From: Halobacillus halophilus
GTDB lineage: Bacteria; Bacillota; Bacilli; Bacillales; Halobacillaceae
Direction of reading: 5' to 3'
Length of the DNA: 64,000 bases
Assembly: GCF_020171985.1 (NCBI RefSeq)
Contig: NZ_JAIVAL010000009.1
Span: 121,634 to 185,633, forward strand
Shown: piece after piece, positions 1-8,128 of the stretch
Position numbering within the stretch: position 1 is the first letter of the stretch
Layout of the letters: every line of letters begins with the position of its first letter
Program-made: the position numbers and the translations under genes
Notes under the pieces: generated by a model
Seen by the model: only the letters and a program-made list of their open reading frames with translations
The model's database searches: none
Told to the model about the DNA's origin: nothing

Positions 1-2
1 TT

Positions 3-80
3 GCCTTCCTCTATTTCATCCTGCTGAAAGGCAGCGAGCCGCGACTCTTTGCGCAGCTCGTTCCCACAGCAATATTTTAG
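3..80 (+). CDS. 3' end of an unidentified gene entering from the left edge (partial)
   Basis: An open frame runs in from the window edge and ends at a TAG at 78-80. The 25 visible residues start AFLYFILLKG, are hydrophobic, and would fit the C-terminus of a membrane protein. The frame is convergent with the FAD oxidase gene and ends only 12 bases before that gene's stop. I cannot name the family from so short a piece, and chance is possible. Confidence 0.3.
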   Translation, partial: AFLYFILLKGSEPRLFAQLVPTAIF

Positions 81-92
81 AATGTACCCTTC

Positions 93-1535
93 TTAGTCTT
101 CTTTAGGAAAAATTGTACCTTTATTCATAATTCCATTAGGATCAAAGGCTTTTTTCAGAGTTTCCAGGATGTAGTAAGAAGAACCGTACTCATCTTTGAT
201 CCAAGGGGTTCGATGCTTTCCAACTCCGTGGTGGTGCACCATAGAACCGCCCGCTGCGATGGTCTCTTCTACAATAATTTTGTTGATAGGATAATGATAT
301 TTCGTTATTTCTTCCTCAGGCTTAATGTCTACAAGATCGTAATAGTAAACGAAATACATGTTTGTTCCATTCATATAACTGTGGGAAGAATGGCCGCCAA
401 GCATCGTAATGTGAGGAATTTCCTCACGAACGCGCTTGATGCAGCGCTCATAAATATCATGGATTACACCCCAGGAGCCGGATACTTCTGTGGTAAATCC
501 TATATTGTCCGTTTCTTTAATTTCCTGACGTTCTTCAATAACCTTGGAAGGATCCCAGTTCAAGTTCTCAAACCAGTTTTGGATTAAGCTGCTCTCCACA
601 CGTTCGCCTTCATTATATTGACCCACAATCTCTTCAATAGCCTGTCCAGTTGCTTCAACAATTGACTTCGGACCTTCTGCCATGAAGATCAGAACACATT
701 TCCCTTTAGAGAACGTAAAATGATCCGCTGCGTCCTCCGGGTCATACAAACGAGCCACTGAAGGACGGTATCCTTTCACCATAACTTCACGAAGAATCTC
801 AAATCCTGTCTTCATATCGTCTAAAAGATAGCCATAATACTGATTATTTTCCGGCTGGTATTGAAAAACCTTCACCGTAACTTCGGTGATGTAGCAGAGA
901 GCACCTTCGTTACCAATGATGATATGACGAATATCCGGACCTGCAGCACGTCTTGGCACGTTCTTAATTTTCGTGATTTCTCCGTTCGGAAATACAGCCT
1001 CCACGCCAATCACCATATCTTCAATACCGCCATATAGCGTAGAAAGCTGGCCGATACTTCTTGTAGCTACCAGCCCGCCCATTTGAGCAAGCGGCTTAGA
1101 CTGCGGAGAGTGGCCCGTCGTTAAACCTTGTTCACGCAGTTGATCCTCAAGCTCTTCAAGAGGCACCCCGCACTTAACTGTAGCCAGCATGTTGTAGGAA
1201 TCAATGCTTACGATTTCGTTCATGGCTGACCCATCGATCACAAGAGAATTCTCAACAGCGGTTTCAAGTCCACCTTCTGTAGCTGACCCACCTGTTCTTG
1301 GCACTGCGTTAATGCTGTTTTCATTCATATATTTCAGCAGGTTGGATACTTCCTGTTCACTCTTCACTTTTACGACAGCGGCCGGAAGTGGCTGGGTATA
1401 AACGCCGTGAATGGTTTCATACTTTCTGAAACGGTCCACACTATTTTCCTTCATGACTTCTTCATCTGTAATCACTTGTTCCTCAGAAACAATGGACTGA
1501 ACATCGCTGATAATTTGCTCTTTCGTTAACGTCAT
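93..1535 (-). CDS. FAD-binding oxidase, alkylglycerone-phosphate-synthase (AGPS) / FAD_binding_4 type
   Basis: Predicted soluble flavoenzyme of the VAO/PCMH superfamily. The N-terminal half carries the FAD-binding fold, with the loop PRTGGSATEGG at about residues 80-90. The C-terminal cap domain ends in the motif HHHGVGKHRTPW (His435-437), which closely resembles the catalytic His triplet region of alkyl-DHAP synthases. The C-terminus FDPNGIMNKG is the usual end of this superfamily. I chose the ATG at 1535 because an AAGGAG lies 9 bases upstream; a TTG one codon earlier is possible. It is the last gene of an operon (SDR, FGGY kinase, oxidase), 45 bases after the kinase. Substrate unknown. The neighbouring kinase and GlpP-type control suggest a polyol or polyol phosphate rather than lactate or glycolate, but that is inference. 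Confidence 0.85.
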   Translation of the reverse strand: MTLTKEQIISDVQSIVSEEQVITDEEVMKENSVDRFRKYETIHGVYTQPLPAAVVKVKSEQEVSNLLKYMNENSINAVPRTGGSATEGGLETAVENSLVIDGSAMNEIVSIDSYNMLATVKCGVPLEELEDQLREQGLTTGHSPQSKPLAQMGGLVATRSIGQLSTLYGGIEDMVIGVEAVFPNGEITKIKNVPRRAAGPDIRHIIIGNEGALCYITEVTVKVFQYQPENNQYYGYLLDDMKTGFEILREVMVKGYRPSVARLYDPEDAADHFTFSKGKCVLIFMAEGPKSIVEATGQAIEEIVGQYNEGERVESSLIQNWFENLNWDPSKVIEERQEIKETDNIGFTTEVSGSWGVIHDIYERCIKRVREEIPHITMLGGHSSHSYMNGTNMYFVYYYDLVDIKPEEEITKYHYPINKIIVEETIAAGGSMVHHHGVGKHRTPWIKDEYGSSYYILETLKKAFDPNGIMNKGTIFPKED

Positions 1536-1580
1536 CAATAAAAACTCCTTTGCGTATTTTTTATATAAAATTAAACGAGC

Positions 1581-3020
1581 TTATGATTCATGAAACAGTT
1601 GGTAAGATTTCTTCAAAAGATCGTCAGTATGGGTGGTGATCTGCTGGTAAACCTCGTGGTTCATTCGGGTATAAAACTGATGCTTGTTTTGTTCTGGACG
1701 GAATGTATCCTTAACCTGAACCATCTTTTTAATGGCCTCTTCATAAGTGGTATATACTCCTAGAGCTACAGCCGTATTAATCGCTGAACCAAGACTGGCC
1801 GAACCGTTAACTTTTGTCCGCTTCGCAGGGATCCCAAAAACGTTGGCAAAAATCTGCATCAACAAATCCCCATTGGAACCTCCACCCGTAACGTAAAGAC
1901 TGCGAATTGGCTTGTTAAGCTCTGCGCTCATCGCATCCACATGAGTTTTCATCGTAAGAGCAATACCTTCAAGAATGGAATGATACATATGAGCACGAGT
2001 GTGACGGCCGTCAAAACCGATCATCATTCCTCGCTTAAACGGTTCATCCGCAGGAGCCAGCCAATCGAGTACCGTCATCAAACCATCACTTCCGGCTGGC
2101 ACCCCTGCAGCTTCTTGATTCAAATACTCTTCTGGAGACTGACCAAGTTCTTCTGCTTTTTTGGTCAACTCTTCTCCTAAAAGCTCTTTGAACCAGCTAA
2201 CCGTCCACATCCCTCGTCTTATACCTCCACACTCGTAAAGATATTCATTTGGTATGGCGGCAAAGTTGGCAAAATAATGCTCAGGGTCCGCGGGATTTTC
2301 GCTCCCGTGAACCATCCCGGCAATATAAGTTCCAAGCGAAACGAGGCCATCATCTTCCGAAATCATACCAGCCCCAAGCGCCTCCACTGCTTTGTCATTC
2401 GCTGTGGCAACGACAGGAATGCCATCCGGCAGGCCAGTCGCCTCCGAAGCTTCTTTTGTGACATCCCCAAGAATGGTCCCAGGGTATTCAAGATCAAACA
2501 GCATCTCGCGAGGAATATTGTAGTAATCAAAAACCTCTTCGCTTTCACTCCAATCCCACGCGTCTGTATCAATGGGCCACATCCCTTGATAATTACCGGC
2601 TGAATCTTTGGTTTGCCCGGTCAGGCGATGGGTAATGTACCCTGAAGAAGTGGTTACATAAGCCACCTCTGAATTAACGTGTTCATACGGTTTAGATACT
2701 CGCTCGTCCATCCAGCTGAGCGCCGGAGAAGCCAAGGTTCCATCCTTTGTAAGTAAACAACGGACAAAGCGGATGGTACAGAGACCAATACCAAGAATAT
2801 CTTCCTTATTGCCCGTAAAATTGTTCATGGCTTCCTGACTTGCCTCAATCAGGGAATCCCATAAATCATCCTCAGGATGTTCCACCACTCCAGGCTTTGG
2901 AAGCTCCATAGGTTTTAAAGCTTTTTTGCCTTCACTGACAATGGTTCCCTCAAGGTCAAAGATTACGACTTTCGTACTTTGAGAACCACCATCCACTCCA
3001 ATTAAGTATTTGTTATTCAT
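1581..3020 (-). CDS. FGGY-family carbohydrate/polyol kinase
   Basis: ATP-dependent sugar or polyol kinase of the hexokinase/actin fold. The first nucleotide-binding block is IGVDGGSQSTKVVIFD near the N-terminus. The C-terminal FGGY signature region contains YVTGGGSNGDLLMQI and NGSASLGSAINTAVALG. At 479 residues it has the normal length for xylulose- and glycerol-kinase relatives. The start has a GGGAGGGTG ribosome site upstream. It sits 29 bases after the SDR gene and 45 bases before the FAD oxidase, so the three are almost certainly cotranscribed. Substrate cannot be fixed from sequence: it looks nearer the XylB-like group than true GlpK. Its pairing with a flavin oxidase and a GlpP-like antiterminator echoes the logic of glpK-glpD. 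Confidence 0.9.
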   Translation of the reverse strand: MNNKYLIGVDGGSQSTKVVIFDLEGTIVSEGKKALKPMELPKPGVVEHPEDDLWDSLIEASQEAMNNFTGNKEDILGIGLCTIRFVRCLLTKDGTLASPALSWMDERVSKPYEHVNSEVAYVTTSSGYITHRLTGQTKDSAGNYQGMWPIDTDAWDWSESEEVFDYYNIPREMLFDLEYPGTILGDVTKEASEATGLPDGIPVVATANDKAVEALGAGMISEDDGLVSLGTYIAGMVHGSENPADPEHYFANFAAIPNEYLYECGGIRRGMWTVSWFKELLGEELTKKAEELGQSPEEYLNQEAAGVPAGSDGLMTVLDWLAPADEPFKRGMMIGFDGRHTRAHMYHSILEGIALTMKTHVDAMSAELNKPIRSLYVTGGGSNGDLLMQIFANVFGIPAKRTKVNGSASLGSAINTAVALGVYTTYEEAIKKMVQVKDTFRPEQNKHQFYTRMNHEVYQQITTHTDDLLKKSYQLFHES

Positions 3021-3049
3021 GTTCGTGACACCCTCCCTTCGATTCTCTA

Positions 3050-3826
3050 TTATCGAACGAGATAGCCGCCGTCCACAGCCAGAATATGGCCATTTACATA
3101 GTCAGAAGCCCGACTTGCCAGAAAGACGACTGCTCCCATTAAGTCCAGAGGCTCTCCCCAGCGATTGGCCGGTGTATGGTCCAGTACTTTTTGGTTCGTC
3201 TCAGGATTGTTTCTTGTTTCCTGAGTTAGCTCCGTCGCATAATAGCCAGGGGCGATCCCATTCACTTGAATGTTATAGCCAGCCAGCTCATCACAGTATG
3301 CTTTTGTTAATCCTGCCACCCCATGCTTACTAGCTGCGTAGGCCGGTGATCCGCTTCCTCCGTGAAAGGAAAACACAGAGCAAATGTTAATAATCTTTCC
3401 GCGCTTTTTAGGAATCATAGTTTTGGCGGCTTCGTGGCTGACTTCAAACGCAGCGGTCAAATTGACCTGGATAAGCGGATCCCACTTCTCCCGTCCAAAT
3501 TCATCAAAACCGGCAACCTTATTCATTCCCGCACTATTGACTACAATATCGAGAGAACCCATGGTTTCGATGCACTGCTCAACCGTCCGCTTCGCAGCGC
3601 CCTCTTCTGTAATATTGACTTGCATGAATTCCATACGAGAACCCTTACTTTCAATAAGCTCTTTTGTGGTTCCATCATCTTCTGCCAAACTTGCAATAAA
3701 AACATCCGCCCCTGCTTCTGCCAGAGCCACTGAAAATGCACGGCCAAGTCCGGAGTTCCCCCCTGTAACTAGAGCCGTCTGACCTTTTAGAGAAAAGAAA
3801 TCCATCGTAAAATCTGTCAGTTTCAT
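3050..3826 (-). CDS. SDR-family dehydrogenase, KduD / gluconate 5-dehydrogenase-like
   Basis: Classical short-chain dehydrogenase. It shows the cofactor motif TGGNSGLG, NSAG, the catalytic Ser (ICSVFSF) with YAASK, and the C-terminal signature HILAVDGGYL. The stretch RWGEPLDLMGAVVFLASRA is very close to 2-deoxy-D-gluconate 3-dehydrogenases, so oxidation or reduction of a sugar (acid) carbonyl is likely. The ATG at 3826 is preferred (GGGAG 11 bases upstream); a GTG four codons earlier overlaps the ribosome site. It is the first gene of the operon and lies directly downstream of the attenuator-like leader at 3863-3928. Confidence 0.88.
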   Translation of the reverse strand: MKLTDFTMDFFSLKGQTALVTGGNSGLGRAFSVALAEAGADVFIASLAEDDGTTKELIESKGSRMEFMQVNITEEGAAKRTVEQCIETMGSLDIVVNSAGMNKVAGFDEFGREKWDPLIQVNLTAAFEVSHEAAKTMIPKKRGKIINICSVFSFHGGSGSPAYAASKHGVAGLTKAYCDELAGYNIQVNGIAPGYYATELTQETRNNPETNQKVLDHTPANRWGEPLDLMGAVVFLASRASDYVNGHILAVDGGYLVR

Positions 3827-3862
3827 TGCTGTATTCACTCCCTTCCCCTGGATATATGAGCC

Positions 3863-3928
3863 AAAAAAAAAGAGAGAAAAGCATACTTCCCCCAGGGGAA
3901 GTTACTTTTCTCTCGGCTCTAGTAACTT
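3863..3928 (-). promoter_or_regulatory. Leader attenuator: competing antiterminator and terminator hairpins
   Basis: Read on the minus strand, AAGTTACT (3928-3921) can pair with AGTAACTT (3906-3899), giving an 8-bp perfect antiterminator. The AGTAACTT segment is also inside the ascending arm of a second hairpin, in which GAGAGAAAAG (3914-3905) pairs with CTTTTCTCTC (3881-3872). A run of nine T follows at 3871-3863. The structures exclude each other, the classical layout of transcription attenuation. A GlpP-type antiterminator gene lies immediately divergent, so it is the obvious candidate effector (inference). Confidence 0.82.
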
Positions 3929-3939
3929 ATCTGTCTAAT

Positions 3940-3968
3940 AGTATAGAACTCTCTTTATAAGCTGTCAA
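3940..3968 (-). promoter_or_regulatory. SigA promoter of the SDR-kinase-oxidase operon
   Basis: On the minus strand the -35 is TTGACA (3968-3963) and the -10 is TATACT (3945-3940), with a 17-base spacer. It lies just upstream of the attenuator leader. Confidence 0.85.
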
Positions 3969-4030
3969 CCTGAGCTCCTTTATATGAACACAGAGCCAAA
4001 ACAACCATTACACGTGCAAACCCGTTTAAT

Positions 4031-4059
4031 TTTCCATCAACCAGCTTCTGCTATATAAT
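4031..4059 (+). promoter_or_regulatory. Probable promoter of the glpP-like gene
   Basis: A TATAAT at 4054-4059 lies 17 bases after a weak -35 (TTTCCA, 4031-4036). An ATG at 4058 overlaps this -10, which argues against its use as a start codon. Confidence 0.55.
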
Positions 4060-4093
4060 GTGGAGTGAAAACTTACTGGATAAGGAGATTGTC

Positions 4094-4660
4094 ATGAAAC
4101 AGTATATAGAAGAAGTCCTCGAAGAAAATCCCGTAATCTCTGCGGTCAAAGATAAAAGTGGATTGCAGGAAGCCATCCAAACAGACTGTAACATCGTCTT
4201 TATTTTAAACAGCGATATCATCAATGTCGGGAAAATTGTGGACCAAGTGAAAGCTCGTGGGAAGCTTGCTTTTGTACACGTGGATCTATTAGAAGGTACG
4301 TCTAATAAAGAAGTTGCTTTGCAATTCTTAAAAGAAAGCACCAAGGCTGACGGTATTATTAGTACTAAAGCCCAGATGGTTCACGCAGCCCGAAACTACG
4401 GCTTTTATACCGTACACAGATTCTTTTTGGTTGACTCTATTTCTTTTCGAAGCATTGATAAACAAATCGCAAACTCCAATCCGCACTTTATCGAAATTCT
4501 TCCAGGTATGATGCCCAAAGCTATCGGATGGGTGAAAGATAAAATTGACGTTCCCATTATAGCCAGTGGCTTAGTTTGTGAAAAAGAAGATGTGGTTACA
4601 GCCTTACAAGCGGGAGCCATCGGCATTTCCTCTACAAATAATGAAGTCTGGTATATGTAA
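4094..4660 (+). CDS. GlpP-family (glycerol-3-phosphate responsive) antiterminator
   Basis: About 188 residues, the length of B. subtilis GlpP (a TIM-barrel-like RNA-binding antiterminator that responds to glycerol-3-phosphate). Recognisable stretches are NVGKIVDQVKARGK, FVHVDLLEGTSNKEVAL, DGIISTKAQMVHAA, IEILPGMMPKAIGWV and the C-terminal IIASGLVCEKEDV. The ATG at 4094 has AAGGAG five bases upstream; an in-frame ATG at 4058 sits inside the -10. It is transcribed away from the SDR-kinase-oxidase operon, whose leader carries an antiterminator/terminator switch. This copy is not next to glpF/K/D, so it may be a paralogue dedicated to the divergent operon, sensing G3P or a related phosphate. Confidence 0.87.
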   Translation: MKQYIEEVLEENPVISAVKDKSGLQEAIQTDCNIVFILNSDIINVGKIVDQVKARGKLAFVHVDLLEGTSNKEVALQFLKESTKADGIISTKAQMVHAARNYGFYTVHRFFLVDSISFRSIDKQIANSNPHFIEILPGMMPKAIGWVKDKIDVPIIASGLVCEKEDVVTALQAGAIGISSTNNEVWYM

Positions 4661-5126
4661 TTTATTTTCTCCCCCTTGCTCCTCTTCCTTCTTTCACACT
4701 CTCTGCTATTCTAATTAAAAGGCTGTGAAAATTTGTCTTTAACATAGTTAAATCTGGTTAATATAGAACTGGATTCTCGAGTACTGGATTCTGTCATTTC
4801 GAAAGGACTCAGTATCTTTTTGCCAACCGTCACTTTTTTCAAGAAAGGCTCGAAATTGAGCCCTACGTAACCTGAAGCTTATCAGCAAAATCACATAGCC
4901 CCTATTAAAAGCCTGCTATGAAACTTTAAATTCATGGCAGGTCTCTTTAATTGTAAATGAAGATGGTTCTGCTTTTTCATGTGAATAAGTCCATACAGGC
5001 ATTAATTTTGTATGGTAAATCATCAGGAAAAAGAAAACACAGGTCATTTTTTACGTCAACATTTATATCGAAAATATAAAGCTATTTGGGTATAATGGGG
5101 TTAGAGACGAACAGGAGGGAACTCGC
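4661..5126. other. Intergenic region between glpP-like and gntR genes
   Basis: No convincing gene. An imperfect inverted repeat, CCTGCTATGAA / TTCATGGCAGG, near 4910-4945 is followed by a T-rich stretch and could be a terminator. A TATAAT at 5091-5096 is the likely -10 of the GntR gene; its -35 is poor. Confidence 0.5.
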
Positions 5127-5846
5127 ATGGCAGCTCCTTTATACCGGAGAATTGCTCAACAAATAAGAGAAGATATTTCTGAAGGGAGTTGGCAAGAAGG
5201 AGAGGCCATCCCCACAGAGGTTCATCTTTCTGAACAGTATCAAGCCTCCCGGGTCACTGTGCGGCAGGCTGTTAAAGTACTTGTAGAAGAAGGATTATTA
5301 GAGAGAATTCAAGGAAGCGGAACCTATGTAAAAGAACAAAAGATTGAACATAATATATTTGAGTTAATCGGTTTTACCGAAGAAATGGTAAAGCTAAATA
5401 AACAGCCGGTCAATCGAATCCTTGAATTCCAATTAATTGCCCCCACTGATTACATCAAACGGATGCTTAGGCTATTAGATGGAGAGCAAGTTTTTTTCGT
5501 GCGCAGACAGAGACTCGTGGATAATATCCCTTGCGTATTGGAAGAAACCTATCTTCCGGTCACGATGTTTCCAAATCTATCGTACGGAATAATGATGGGA
5601 TCAAAATATGACTATATTGAAAAAGAAGTAGGGAAAAAGATTAAAGAAAGCTTTCAGGAAGTGATTCCCATTCTCCCTACACCAGAAATCGCAGAGACTT
5701 TAACCGTTGATGAATCTACCCCTATTTTAAAAATGCAGTCCTATAGTATTCTAACTGACGGGACGGTTTTCGAGTACAGTGAGAACTATTTTAAGAGTGA
5801 TGAATATAAATTTACACTTCGCGCTAAGAGACCGAATAATCAGTAA
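5127..5846 (+). CDS. GntR/HutC-family transcriptional regulator (UTRA effector domain)
   Basis: Predicted DNA-binding repressor. Residues 1-70 form the winged helix, with the GntR signature EVHLSEQYQASRVTVRQAVKVL and then GSGTYVKE. Residues from about 90 to 235 form a UTRA ligand domain (FVRRQRLVDNIPCVLEETYLP; YSILTDGTVFEYSENYFKSDEYKF). 239 residues is the usual size. An AGGAGGG lies six bases before the ATG. Ligands of this subfamily are usually sugar phosphates or small metabolites. It may add control to the neighbouring polyol operon, though no operator was identified. Confidence 0.9.
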   Translation: MAAPLYRRIAQQIREDISEGSWQEGEAIPTEVHLSEQYQASRVTVRQAVKVLVEEGLLERIQGSGTYVKEQKIEHNIFELIGFTEEMVKLNKQPVNRILEFQLIAPTDYIKRMLRLLDGEQVFFVRRQRLVDNIPCVLEETYLPVTMFPNLSYGIMMGSKYDYIEKEVGKKIKESFQEVIPILPTPEIAETLTVDESTPILKMQSYSILTDGTVFEYSENYFKSDEYKFTLRAKRPNNQ

Positions 5847-5866
5847 GCTGAAAAGCTGAACATTAG

Positions 5867-5906
5867 AAAAAGGGTGCTTCCTACTACATGGGAGGGGCAC
5901 CCTTTT
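5867..5906. terminator. Bidirectional terminator between gntR and tspO-like genes
   Basis: AAAAAGGGTGC pairs with GCACCCTTTT, so both orientations end in T runs between convergent genes. Confidence 0.85.
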
Positions 5907-5915
5907 AATTTGAAT

Positions 5916-6653
5916 TTATACCGTTGATTTTTTCTGTTTAAACCCGTAAAAGACAGTGACCAACAGTATAATAACAGCAAGAATATAAGAGGAGTACACC
6001 ACAAGCGGCACATCTGCATCCTGATTTTGAACCCCTATTCCGACGAACGCCCATACAAACACGAGTGGATACACCCAGTCATACTTCGTTATTAAGATAT
6101 AGAAGGCAAGCAGAGTCGCAATAATGAGAAGAATGAACGTCCAGACAGAAGCTGAAATTCCAAATCCGTTCCACTCAATGTAAGTTAGGTAATAGCTGAT
6201 GTTAGCAATAGTAGCTACGCTGATCCACCCCAGATAAACGGAAAATGGCAGCCGGTCCAAAAACGAAGCATCGACCGCTTCTGCTTTCACATAAAGTCGA
6301 ATAAGAGTAAGAAGTAATAGGATCATGACAATGACTGATAGTCCAAATAAGTTATAATGCCACATAAAAATCCAAAGACTGTTTAAAATGCAGCTTAAGA
6401 CGAAGAGACCACTTACCACTTGATAAATAGGCAGATCTCGTCTGCTGGCTGGAAACTGGCGGAGAACCCAGAGGCCAAGCAGCAGGTAGATTAATCCCCA
6501 TATACTGAACACGTATCCAGCTGGAGTAAACAGGACGTTCAGCCTGTTGGAAATTTCCCCCGTCGTCTGACCATTAAGCGGCAGCGTATTGGCGAGTCCA
6601 TTAACCACCACAACAAGTAGGTAAGCGAGTAGATTTAAAATGATTTTACCCAT
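5916..6653 (-). CDS. TspO/MBR-related multispanning membrane protein
   Basis: About 245 residues, almost entirely hydrophobic with seven or so membrane segments. The Trp-containing stretches GYVFSIWGLIYLLLG, LNSLWIFMWHYNLFG and PFSVYLGWISVATIANISYYL resemble the long Firmicutes relatives of TspO/MBR (tryptophan-rich sensory protein). The ATG at 6653 is used because AAGGAG precedes it by seven bases; the upstream in-frame ATG lacks a site. It stands alone between two terminators. Role unknown; family assignment is from pattern only. Confidence 0.65.
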   Translation of the reverse strand: MGKIILNLLAYLLVVVVNGLANTLPLNGQTTGEISNRLNVLFTPAGYVFSIWGLIYLLLGLWVLRQFPASRRDLPIYQVVSGLFVLSCILNSLWIFMWHYNLFGLSVIVMILLLLTLIRLYVKAEAVDASFLDRLPFSVYLGWISVATIANISYYLTYIEWNGFGISASVWTFILLIIATLLAFYILITKYDWVYPLVFVWAFVGIGVQNQDADVPLVVYSSYILAVIILLVTVFYGFKQKKSTV

Positions 6654-6752
6654 AGGAACACTCCTTTTCAAAAACACTTATGATACATATTATTCCTTCT
6701 CCCCCCTGAATAAAACGTTTTTACAAGGAAACGAGAACATTAAAAAGGGCAG

Positions 6753-6779
6753 CAAATAAAAACTCCCAAAAAGGGAGTC
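6753..6779 (-). terminator. Terminator of the small gene at 6779-6973
   Basis: On the minus strand ACTCCC-TTTTT-GGGAGT is followed by TTTTTATTT directly after the stop codon. Confidence 0.75.
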
Positions 6780-6973
6780 TATTTGTATTGGTATTTATTT
6801 GAGTTTTCGAGAATTAAGAAATAGTTTAGAACAAACTGCCGGACTTCCCACTCCGGGACATCCTGTTTTCCATCTGTAAAACCGGTTGGACTATAAGAAT
6901 AGTTGCCGAACTGAGCTCGCTCTTCTTTCTTCAGTTCCATGATCACCTGATTGGTCTTCTCCATATAAGTCAT
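6779..6973 (-). CDS. Small protein of unknown function (64 aa)
   Basis: A short charged protein beginning MTYMEKTNQVIMELKKEERA. Its mid part reads FGNYSYSPTGFTDGKQDVPEWEVRQFVLNYF. The ATG at 6973 follows an AAAGGGTGATAAAG ribosome site. A terminator abuts the stop, so it is a free-standing transcription unit, which supports a real gene. No signal peptide or membrane segment. I do not recognise the family. Confidence 0.6.
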   Translation of the reverse strand: MTYMEKTNQVIMELKKEERAQFGNYSYSPTGFTDGKQDVPEWEVRQFVLNYFLILENSNKYQYK

Positions 6974-7149
6974 CTTTATCACCCTTTTTAGGAACAGTAT
7001 GGACAAAAGGAAAAAGATTTATAAGGAACTTTTATAGTTTGCTATAAACAGCAATAACTTATTAGTTTGCAGATGAATGATACTTCACTGGAGATCGTAG
7101 CAGGCTATTAAACTGCTTTAAGGATATACGATGGGATTGCCCATTTTTT

Positions 7150-7800
7150 CTATACTGGCCGTATATATATAGTCACCAACCGATTCAGCAGGGTTGAAGA
7201 ATCCAAATTCATCTTCAATTCTGCAAATACCTCCTGGTAATGTTCCACCCATTGGTTAACAGAAGTTGGCTTATGACTTTCATCATCAACGAAATTCACA
7301 AGCACAAGCCAGGTAGGAATCTTCATTTTTTCATTCAGTATATACAAGTAAGCTAATCGATTGGATAACTGGTAGTACTGATTTAACCATGGATGCATGG
7401 AGGAACCTGATCCAAACACATCCTTTGTCTCTCTTATAGTTCGTTTGATCAGATCAATACTCTGCGGATCCGTTGCTTTCAATTCTGACCTCATTTCCTT
7501 TACATGAGCTTTGGCTTCTACTAATACTAATCCCTTCTTACTATCCTTGCCTTGAACCATTGCGATGCCGTCCCACCTTGGACCTTGAGCCGGCCAATAA
7601 TCCTTCAACTGCGATTTAGCGCTTTTCCATTCAACATCCAAATCGAGAAACTCATTGCGGTACTCTTTATGATTTTCATTTTCCAGCGGAGAATACCAAG
7701 TAATATTTTCGCTTTTATCCATAAACGAAATCAGTGATGGAGAACTCGTTAAAATACTGTTATTAAGATCTTGTGAGTGATGATTAACGTACTGTTCCAT
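7150..7800 (-). CDS. Orphan protein with a PD-(D/E)XK nuclease-like motif
   Basis: 216 residues, no signal peptide. The centre reads GPRWDGIAMV (Asp77), then 17 residues, then LVLVEAKAHV (Glu95, Lys97). This D...ExK arrangement is the catalytic signature of PD-(D/E)XK nuclease folds. An upstream Glu50 in EYRNEFLDLD could complete the metal site. The rest contains a Trp-rich helical part (HPWLNQYYQLSNRLAYLYIL; WLVLVNFVDD). No methyltransferase or other restriction partner is adjacent, so a classical restriction system is not supported. Function unknown; fold assignment is inference from motif spacing. Confidence 0.65.
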   Translation of the reverse strand: MEQYVNHHSQDLNNSILTSSPSLISFMDKSENITWYSPLENENHKEYRNEFLDLDVEWKSAKSQLKDYWPAQGPRWDGIAMVQGKDSKKGLVLVEAKAHVKEMRSELKATDPQSIDLIKRTIRETKDVFGSGSSMHPWLNQYYQLSNRLAYLYILNEKMKIPTWLVLVNFVDDESHKPTSVNQWVEHYQEVFAELKMNLDSSTLLNRLVTIYIRPV

Positions 7801-8128
7801 TAAAAATTGACTGCCCTTTTTAATTTTACATTCACCTCACTACCTTATTTTGGTTTTTACTCTTCAAGTATTAGATTCTCCAGTATTATGAAATAACCTT
7901 TATTTGGATAAACGAAAAACATTCCCTTTCAACCTCTCCAAATTTAATTTATCCGAGCAAAGTGTAGATCATTAGACAAACCTGACAGATAATTTAAACT
8001 ACCCATCCATTACCTTCACCCCTATTTTCTATGTAAAGAAAAGTCAGCACTCGACAATTACCATTTTATTTCCACGTATATTTCCTACTATTTATTAGAA
8101 AAGATGAGTAAAAAAGGAGGTGGTTCAT
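7801..8128. other. AT-rich intergenic region
   Basis: Divergent promoter region for the PD-(D/E)XK-like gene and the membrane protein at 8129. I see no repeat, RNA gene or clear operator. Confidence 0.4.

Noticed and set aside
7150..7800. Restriction-modification system
   Set aside because: A nuclease-like motif is present, but there is no methyltransferase or specificity gene on either side.
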